A stretch of DNA of 64,000 bases. Origin: Myrmaecium sp. VS I D KN 1. Lineage: Eukaryota; Ascomycota; Dothideomycetes; Valsariales; Valsariaceae. The position numbers and the translations under genes were made by a program. Location: contig JADQAV010000002.1 in the NCBI GenBank assembly GCA_019775845.1, positions 1,426,001 to 1,490,000 of the forward strand, in the 5' to 3' direction. Below, piece after piece: positions 56,613 to 64,000 of the stretch (its first letter is position 1; every line of letters begins with the position of its first letter). The notes beneath the pieces are model-generated. The model was not told the DNA's origin, did no database searches, and was given only the letters and a program-made list of their open reading frames with translations.

Positions 56613-58650
56613 TCACGCCAGCTCCACCCTTAGATCCGCTTCGTTCCCGTCGATCCAGGTGCCTACCGGCCTCGTGCCCGCCAGCAACTCTACCTCCCTG
56701 ATCCTGTCCCCTTTCCGCTCCTCATGCTCCCCCACCGACCCGCTATCGCTGTCGCTGTCGCTGTAGCTGTCATACTCGCTCTCATCATCCTCGGTCTCAT
56801 CGTCCTTCTTGACACCTGCTCCTCTCTCCTCCTCCTGCGCCATCGAGCCCGTCTCCCAGACCAACTTCAACTCCAACGGCCGGAGCGTCCACCTCCGCGC
56901 CACGAGGCCCAGAACCGCGTACACCGTCCAGGCGCGCGGGACCTCCTGGACCCAAACGCCGCCATCGCCATCCTCGTCAGCGGCTGGGCGGCCCTCTCGC
57001 GCACGCCGCACGCTCGCCCCGAGACGGAAGCGGCAGCGCAGCAGGCGGGCGGCGAGGGCGTGGTGCGGGTCGGCGTCACCGGGCCGCCGGACGACGACGG
57101 GCTCGCCGTACTCGGCGCAGAGCTCCTGGTAGCGGGGATGGCGCGCGAGGACGGCGGGGGCGTCGGCCGCGGGCCGAGCGGCGAGTTCGCGGGCGATGAG
57201 GGCGAGGTAGTAGGCCTCGGCGTTGAGCCGGTCCTTGGGCGTGATGGCGCTGTGATTGAGGGTGCGCAGCCGGCCGAGCCGGGCGAGGGTGAGCGTGTAG
57301 CCGTCGTCGGCGGAGAGGGGCCGGCCGCCACCGCCGCTGCCGCTGCCGTCCTCAACGCGGAGGGCCTGGTAGAGCGGGTTGTGGGCGATGCGGAGGTCGA
57401 GCAGGCCCGGGAAGACGGTCGGGAGGGCGTCGATGAAGGACCAGTCGCCCACCTCATTGTAGGAGAGGTCAAGCTCGGCGAGGGAAGGCGGAAAGCGGGG
57501 CGGGGCAGTGGACGGTGCGGCGGTGACGGTGGAGATGGCGTTGTTTTTGAGGATGAGCAAACGCAAGCAGGGGAGCTGGGTGAGCGATTCGAGGTCGGAG
57601 AGGGTGCGGAGGTCGTTGGACTCGAGGTGGACCTCTTTCAGAGTGGCGGGCAGGACGTGATCGGTCAGCTGGCTGTAGAGGTTGCGGGAGATATCGAGGG
57701 TGGTCAGGTCAGGGAAGAGGGAGGCGAGGCTAGTAACATGCTCCCAGGCGAGGAGGGTCTCTGAAAGCGAGAGGTGCGTGATTCCGGCGAAGGCGGATCT
57801 GGCCTCCGTCTTCTCGTCCTCCGTGAGGGTGACCTCTCTGAATCGGTTTCCGCTGGTAGGCCGCGGCCGTTAACATATGATAGCGGACACCGGATATCAA
57901 TCAAGCGCTTACTCTATCCTCAGGTTCTTCAACTGCTTCAGCTGCGCGCAGATGGAGACGATCTCCCGCCAGTCTTCAAACAGATTCCGACTCAGGTCCA
58001 GCTCGGTGATCTTAGGGCACGTCTCGGCGATGTCGTTCCGGCCATCCCGGTTCGGCCGGGCGACGCGGAGCTCGTCCAGGATGACGATCCTCAGCTCGTG
58101 CAGGTTCGCCAGCTGTCGGCTGATCTTATCGAACCCGACCTCTTCCACCTCTTTCCCGCTGATTCGGATGGGCTTGTGCTCGAAGTGAGCCTTCAGGGAG
58201 TCCGGCACCTCTCCAATGACCGTGATCGGCACCCCAGCCGGTCCGGTGGCAGTGGCAGCATCGTCAACCAGACCGTCGGCAGCATACTTGTGCCGCAGAG
58301 CTTCGACAAAGGTGCGAGGAGTGTCGTGGGCGCGTGTGGGACGGACGAAGGAGGCGGCGATGGGGGACTTGCTCCGACCTACCTCGTCTCATCAGCATCG
58401 ATGCTCTTCCTCAAGCCGCGTCTCCGAGGGTTTCACGGCGATGGAGCGACCGAGAAGGCGATCTGAGATGTTCTTTACATTCGAAGTACTTGATCCCGCC
58501 GTGCTGGCCCGAATGCTTTCCTCTACTCGGGTCATCCCACTCGACGCCGAGCCAGTCGCCCTTGGTGCCTTCTACTGGGCCAACGTAACGGACGGTGCAG
58601 AGGTCGCCATTATACGACAGCCGCTTGCCCACGTAAAATCCGTTGGCCAT
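56613..58650 (-). CDS. Tubulin-folding cofactor E (TBCE, Pac2 type)
   Basis: Cofactor E binds alpha-tubulin and helps assemble the tubulin dimer. Exons 58650-58479, 58378-57913 and 57852-56613 give 625 residues. The N-terminal CAP-Gly domain shows RLSYNGDLCTVRYVGPVEG, WLGVEWDDPSRGKHSGQHGG and KYFECRSK, then SFVRPTRAHDTPRTFVEALR. Leucine-rich repeats follow (KITELDLSRNLFEDW, LTTLDISRNLYSQL, LAELDLSYNEVGDWSF, LLDLRIAHNPLYQAL). A C-terminal ubiquitin-like region carries an acidic Ser/Asp repeat run (SYSDSDSDSGS). Introns are 100 and 60 bp GT-AG. The last exon is unusually GC-rich, which creates long spurious frames on the opposite strand. The gene is divergent from SF3A2. Confidence 0.95.
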
Positions 58651-59265
58651 CGTGTCCTCCTCCTTCTCGTCGTCTTCCGTTCGTTTGGCGCAGTCGACCT
58701 TGTCGTTGTCACTGTGAACGCGAAGACGCAGGTAATCAGCCCCGGGTAACCGCCGCCAGATTCACTAAACTGAGGAACCGTTCGGGGTTTGTTTGACTGT
58801 CCGCGCCGTCGTCTTTTCTCCCACTCAGCTATGGCGTACGTCTTGTCTTGTGGCTTGTAGGTAGTGAGAGCAACCTTAGGTGCCGTTCAGCCCTTCCTAT
58901 AGCATCGGCGTTGTGGCGGGGGCAGTTTTGCCGATGCCGATGACCTGGTGGCCTGTGCCTGGCGTTTTTCTGGGGTCCGCAGCTGGGCTCTTCGCTGCGC
59001 TCAACTTCCGTGGAGTCGTCTTGTCATCTTCACACCCACTCCCACGCCTACACATCCTCTTCCAGGCTTCCTCGCGCATAGCATTCGAGGGATCCAGTGC
59101 ATCCCACTTGTTTCATCGTTGAGAAACGTTGAACTGCGCCTTCGTCCACTGCCGCTATCGGGTCTTTCGTCAGTCGCGTCGCATTTCGCCGACGGCACCG
59201 AGAGTGACACCCTACTGTACCTATACTGCACTTAATCGCAACCTAAATTCAAGGCCATTATCACA
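58651..59265. promoter_or_regulatory. Divergent TBCE-SF3A2 intergenic region
   Basis: 615 bp between two divergent start codons. It holds both promoters, and no other gene is supported. Confidence 0.5.
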
Positions 59266-60030
59266 ATGGACTACCAGGCATGTGCAGCCGTTCCTCTCTA
59301 CCGTGCATCACGAACTGATAGTGTCCTCTAGAATCGAGCAGGTTCCAAGTTCGGTGGCGGAGGTGTCGCCTCATCCTCTGCCACGAACGCCGACCGTCGC
59401 GAACGTCTCCGGAAGCTTGCGCTCGAGACCATCGACCTGGACAAGGATCCTTACTTCTTCAAGAATCATGTCGGCAGCTTCGAATGTCGCCTGTGTCTTA
59501 CCGTCCACCAGAACGACGGCTCCTATCTGGCGCATACACAGGGACGCAAACATCAGACCAACTTGGCTCGCCGTGCCGCGCGAGAGGAGAGGGAGGGGAA
59601 AGCCAAGGAAGGAATGATGCCTGGGATAGGCCAGGGCATCCAGGTCAAGAAGAACTTCATGAAGATTGGTGTTCCTGGATACAAAATCACAAAACTCCGT
59701 GATCCTCTTACACAGCAGCTCGGCCTACTGTTCCAGCTGCAGTATCCCAACATCGCCCCGGGAGTGGTCCCGCGAGTGCGATTCATGAGTGCCTACGAGC
59801 AAAAGGTCGAAGAGCCGGACAAGAATTACCAGTACATGCTGATCGCGGCGGAGCCTTTCGAGACGGTCGCCTTCAAGCTCCAGGCGCGTGAGGTTGACAG
59901 GAGGGAAGACAAATTCTGGACGTGGTTCGACGAGGACAACAAGGAATTCTGGGTTCAAGTGCTCTTCAAGACGGAGCGTGAGGAGAGGTACAGCGGTGTG
60001 CCCGGCCTGGCTCCTGGCTCGAGGAGGTGA
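59266..60030 (+). CDS. Splicing factor 3A subunit 2 (SF3A2/SAP62/Prp11)
   Basis: A U2 snRNP component that contacts the branch-site region during prespliceosome assembly. Exons 59266-59277 and 59332-60030 give 236 residues. MDYQ is joined to NRAGSKFGGGGVASSSATNA and RRERLRKLALETIDLDKDPY, the classic N-terminus. A matrin-type C2H2 zinc finger lies near 53-76 (FECRLCLTVHQNDGSYLAHT, then QGRKHQTNL). The C-terminal half has GVPGYKITKLRDPLTQQLGL and RFMSAYEQKVE. The only intron must start with GC (CAG|GCATGT) and end CTCTAG. It falls after the fourth codon, and GT alternatives break the conserved frame. No proline-rich tail is present, as in other fungi. Confidence 0.95.
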
Positions 60031-63000
60031 GGTTTGCAGCAGGATACCCCCCTTTCTTCTTTCTTATGACACCATACTACTCTCCACTAGTGATGGACAA
60101 CTAGGTACCTTATAGAACTTGGACCGTTATTAGTATCTTATACCAGGACTTACGTGTTTCGTGTGTCTGTGAGCAGTTGGACCGGTCTTGTACGATTCCA
60201 GGTCGTTTCACTGCTTGCCTAGCTGACTGCAGTGCATCAGCAGCGGCCTAGAGCAGTCCCATGGATATCTCATCATGTCTATCTTCGACAACATGTAGGT
60301 AGGCACCCTCTGGAGAATACAACCTCAATTGACGCAAAGCAAACTAGCATTGACTCGCGGTTAACAGAGAGAACCTTGAGTTTGCCGGATAGCTACATCA
60401 AATGTATGCGCTGCTGCATGTGCAAAGTCATGCTAATTCCCGCTGTCATTCAATGGCTGCTTGCCGCACGATGGAACCCCGCCATACGCATACCCAAAGA
60501 TTGGCGTGCCGAAGATGTTATTTCCCTTCGTTCACTCAAAGCTTGTCCGTGCTTTGAAAGGATCGCGTTGATCGACCGGCTAAGTGAATACACTACCCGC
60601 AAGTGCAGCAGGCTTGTTCCACTTCAACTGTCGCAATCAGCTCATCCTGCCGTCATGTGGATTCGACGTCGACTACTCCTGGCCGAAGATGGCTCCCCGT
60701 CTCAGATAATGCTTACATATCCTTTTGCAGCTACTCTTACTCCGATCCTCTATACTAGCCACCGACAGGAGTGGCCAGCTCAACCTTGGTTGATACTTGC
60801 ACTCGTTAACGGAGACGTCCTTTCACCATCGACAACACCTGATGGTCTAATGGTAGGACCAATTGGCTTCCACCACTTCCTCAGTGCACTATATTGTGGC
60901 TCAGCAGACGTTTTGAAGGGGCCCTGGCCCCACCGCTTGCTGAAGCCCAGTCTCGACTCCATGTCACTCGGTGTTAACCAATGAGCTTCTGTCGTGAGCC
61001 TGTTCGACCGTTCGCTTCCTTCGAGCCCAAAAAGATCTACATCAACGGCGACACCACCTCTGGCTCTCCAAGACGCGAAACGGAGACTGCGGAGCTCCGT
61101 GCTTCATACGAGGCAGTCGAGCAACCTGTCCGCTATGCGGACGGCCCACACGGCATAAGCCATGGTACTTGGTGGATCTGCAACAGTTGACTCGTAATGT
61201 CGACTGTCCTCACCAATGTTCCTAGCTTGCGCATGGAGCAGCGCTCTTATAGCGGCAGTGTTCGGGTATGACTTTTGGCGGACATCTCACTTCGAATTGA
61301 CTAGTGATGGCCTGCTTTTAGTTCCGCGAGCGCGCCTGACCTATCTGCATGGGTTAAAAATCTAGGAGTCCAGAAATCGCTCTTAGGGACCGCCTGCGCG
61401 GCCCCGCTCTCTTCCATTCATACATCCACGGCAAGCTCGGGTCACGGCAGAAAGATGAGAGGGGCGTGTGCAAATGTGGAGCGCTGCCTCGCCCCCCAAA
61501 AAACCCAGTTTGCGGGAGCTTATACCGACCGTTTTTCTTCGGACCACCAACGGTCTGCATGTGAGATGGTTAATGTGCGTTTCGGGTTCTATCTGGCTTC
61601 GATACACCATTTCGCTGTCCCTCCGTTAGCCGCAGGTCTTCCTCCGTCGGCGGATAGCGGTCTGGAGAGGCTTACACACCGCCAAAGCTGTGGAACGATG
61701 CGTCTGCATCGCCGACTGCGACTTCTATTATGGAACGCGTCCGTTGCGCTTAAGCGGACCTTTTGTCGTGACGATAGCACGGCTTTGCGTCGGTGTCGTG
61801 ATTTGCCAGTCCCAGATTATTTGCAGGTATCAGCAACCATGTTACCTGTCTTGCATCTTTCCACCCGGGCAGGGCAGGGTCGAGCCCGCCCGTTTACGGA
61901 CGCTCAGCGACTTCACCTCTCGGTGTTGTCGCGCACGCCTTCCACATCTCCGGAAGCATCCTCTTTCGCTCCTAACGCCCTGTGCCCGCCAGACCCGATG
62001 CTCTGGCTCAAGATGTTTGATGTTTGGGTCAGCGGAGCTACTCGGGTCATCTGACCCGTTCAACTCAGCGCTCGCTCGTGAAGATCCAGTTGCCGAGTTG
62101 ACTGGGCCAAGTTCAGCGGGGACATGTTTGGCCGTGGTCGGGATTAAAGCAATACCGTACCGTCAAGAGGCGCCGAAGAGGCTCGTACATTCCGGGTAGG
62201 CTGGCTGATCGACAAGCCATAAAATCCGTACATACCAAGCGACCCTCAGTGTCCAAGGCTTGGGCTTTTCCTAAGCGGTACCTCTTCATGCGTCTGATGG
62301 AGCAAGCATCGATGCGATTCTGGGAAACAGAAAGTGGGTGGACTCAACGCGATCACATCCATCAAGTTTACTACGTGCAGTGGTCTCGGGGACGGGTCCT
62401 CGGCGCTAGTCTGCTATTTTTTGCTACTGGACGACAACCACTATCCCGTGTTTCGTTGATATTCTCCAATTGACACCATTGCGGCATCCTTTCGCTTAGG
62501 GATTTTCTTCGGTGCCGCATCCCGCCTGTGCTACCCTTGCATGCCGTAGACGAACTCTTCGACGTCGCGAAATCAGTGCACCCATATTTGGCCTTTGGTT
62601 GTATCAGCTAAAGTCATCAAAAAGAGGCTCCAATTGGCCGGCCGGCGGTGTCAGCGGATCGAGCCGTCAAGTGGCCCATAGAGTCGCAGGCCTCCGTGGC
62701 GCATCGCGAGGCTTTCCTCACGGGGAGCAGCAAAAGGAGTCCCTGCAGACGAGCAGATGACAGACCCAGGCTCTGAGACATTGTCGTAAGTCACACAAGG
62801 GCAATGCTCGCCCCGTCTGCTAAACCAGCCCGGTTCTGAAGACGTCAAAGGACTTCGGGCCGCACCATCCACCTCCAAAGCTCCAAGACAGCTTCTTTGG
62901 AAAGCCAGAAGCGCTTCACAGAGATCCAGGATCCTTCCAACTACTAGCCGTGAGATGTCATGACGCATGCCATGACGAGGATGCAGACTCCTCAGCCTCT

Positions 63001-64000
63001 TCTTGCCTCCTCAATATACGCGTTAGGCTACGGTGTAGCACGCCTCATCCGTCCGTTTACCGCCGATAATCTCCGTTGTCTCTGCGCCGAAGCGATCTTC
63101 CATGGCGTGGGCGCGCTGCTGCAGGCAGCGGAGGCTTAGCCTTTGGGTGGCGCTGGGTGCGGAAGCGATGCAAGATACAAGCATGTATGGGCACGTAGAT
63201 CCGTCACGCTCAAAAAAAGAGCACGGGCAATGAAGAGCGGGAGCCAGTTTGCCCCCGGAGGCCGTCCCCGGCTATAGAAGGAACTGCGAGCTACCAGCCT
63301 ACTATTTGCCTGCCCTATTGCGCGCAGATCCCCGAGCAATTGTATTGTCGAGAGTTACGACAGTTGGTTGAACGACTGCCGAAGCATACGGTAGCGCGTT
63401 GCTAATATCGGAGACGGATGTGATCATCCAGGAAAGACATCCTCGATACGGAGGCTCGTCTACCTGCAGTGACCGTATCTCCGCCTCTCAACAGCTACAT
63501 CTTAATGTATACCGGCACTTGCGCAAATTCTATTCTACATTACTGCCCAATCCTCTCCAGCCGGACCGCCCAAGGGTCCACATTCCATTCCGCGGGCCAA
63601 TCTCCCGAGCTGCTGCCCGCTGCCATGCTCGTACGCTGAGTAGTCGACCTGCTCCACCCAACGAATGCGGCTGTCGGAAGACGAGATGAGGGAGGAAGGC
63701 AAGACGAATACAGCAGAGGCAGAGCTCCCTTTGGCCTTTCGGATGCTGCGGCAGCGACCAGGCTCGCTCCACCGCAGCGGCCATGGCAGCTTTGTAGAAG
63801 GGCTGAGCGGAGGAATCAGGCGATGGGTGAATGGGTAAATGGGCAAATGGACAAATGGGCAGCCTGCCTGGATTGGTGGTGGTGATGCATTGGGGATGGC
63901 GCGCATGCAGGCATGATCCCTCAACTGCATCGGTCGAATCGGACGACTTGATTGGACGAGCGGACGCCGACCCTCCCTGTCCCCCTCCGAGCTCCCCCCA
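60031..64000. other. 4 kb at the right end without a recognised gene
   Basis: Open frames up to 250 codons occur (for example 60232-60984 and 61455-62054). They lack recognisable domains and linked splice sites, and overlap open frames in other phases, so I do not call them. There is no AT-rich RIP block. A short 8 bp repeat lies at 63823-63860. The region may be the flank of a gene outside the window or truly gene-free. Confidence 0.4.
63823..63860. repeat. 8 bp repeat, ATGGGCAA-like
   Basis: About five imperfect tandem copies of an 8 bp GGGCAAAT-type unit. Confidence 0.8.

Noticed and set aside
56724-57764. 346-codon plus-strand open frame rich in Gly, Val and Glu
   Set aside because: Antisense shadow of the GC-rich last exon of the TBCE gene, with low-complexity composition.
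60232-60984. 250-codon plus-strand frame near the right end
   Set aside because: No domain, no splice context and competing frames. Composition does not distinguish it from chance.

Overview
The window looks like a chromosome segment of a filamentous ascomycete, most likely a member of the Eurotiomycetes (Aspergillus/Penicillium relatives). The placement is an inference. It rests on short spliceosomal introns (mostly 46-106 bp), compact genes at ordinary GC, fungal versions of the housekeeping proteins, and AT-rich blocks with the signature of repeat-induced point mutation (RIP). Fourteen multi-exon gene models were built by hand across 37 introns. Each ends in frame, and each spliced length is divisible by three. 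Two further coding regions are intronless as read here.

Layout. 1-11 kb: sphingoid base kinase (partial, -), beta-COP (-), Mago nashi (+), GID4/Vid24 (+), TRM8 tRNA m7G methyltransferase (+), RRP1/Nop52 (-). 11-15 kb: an AT-rich relic abuts the start codon of a chromodomain-SET H3K9 methyltransferase (Clr4/DIM-5/ClrD type, +), followed by a possible broken gene end on the minus strand. 15.35-18.38 kb: a complete PIF/Harbinger DNA transposon with terminal inverted repeats and a TTA target duplication, its interior destroyed by RIP. 21-24.5 kb: a LARP1-type La-domain protein (+). 25.2-38.7 kb: a 13.5 kb saturated RIP island holding a minus-strand Ty3/Gypsy fossil and unclassified repeats. 38.9-41.8 kb: a fungal protein that, from memory, is sometimes labelled casein kinase II beta-2 (+), and the SNARE YKT6 (+). 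44.7-49.6 kb: divergent VMA13 (-) and DIS3/RRP44 (+). 52.9-53.6 kb: a small single-pass membrane protein (+). 54.40-54.99 kb: a 589 bp un-RIPed non-autonomous relative of the Harbinger element. 55.4-60.0 kb: an APQ12-like membrane protein (+), tubulin chaperone E (-) and SF3A2 (+). 60-64 kb: nothing recognisable.

The genes form no operon or biosynthetic cluster. Most are essential housekeeping functions: COPI and SNARE trafficking, vacuolar ATPase, exosome, spliceosome and exon-junction components, rRNA and tRNA processing, tubulin folding.

The most interesting biology concerns genome defence. CpA/TpG dinucleotides are almost gone from the island while CpG is retained, so ATG codons nearly vanish from both strands. 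The 3 kb Harbinger copy is RIPed inside, but its terminal ~100-130 bp are largely spared and match the un-RIPed short element 36 kb away. At the left edge of the island, an inverted repeat has arms that differ only by RIP-type transitions. The H3K9 methyltransferase expected to act on such DNA sits between two AT-rich repeat blocks.
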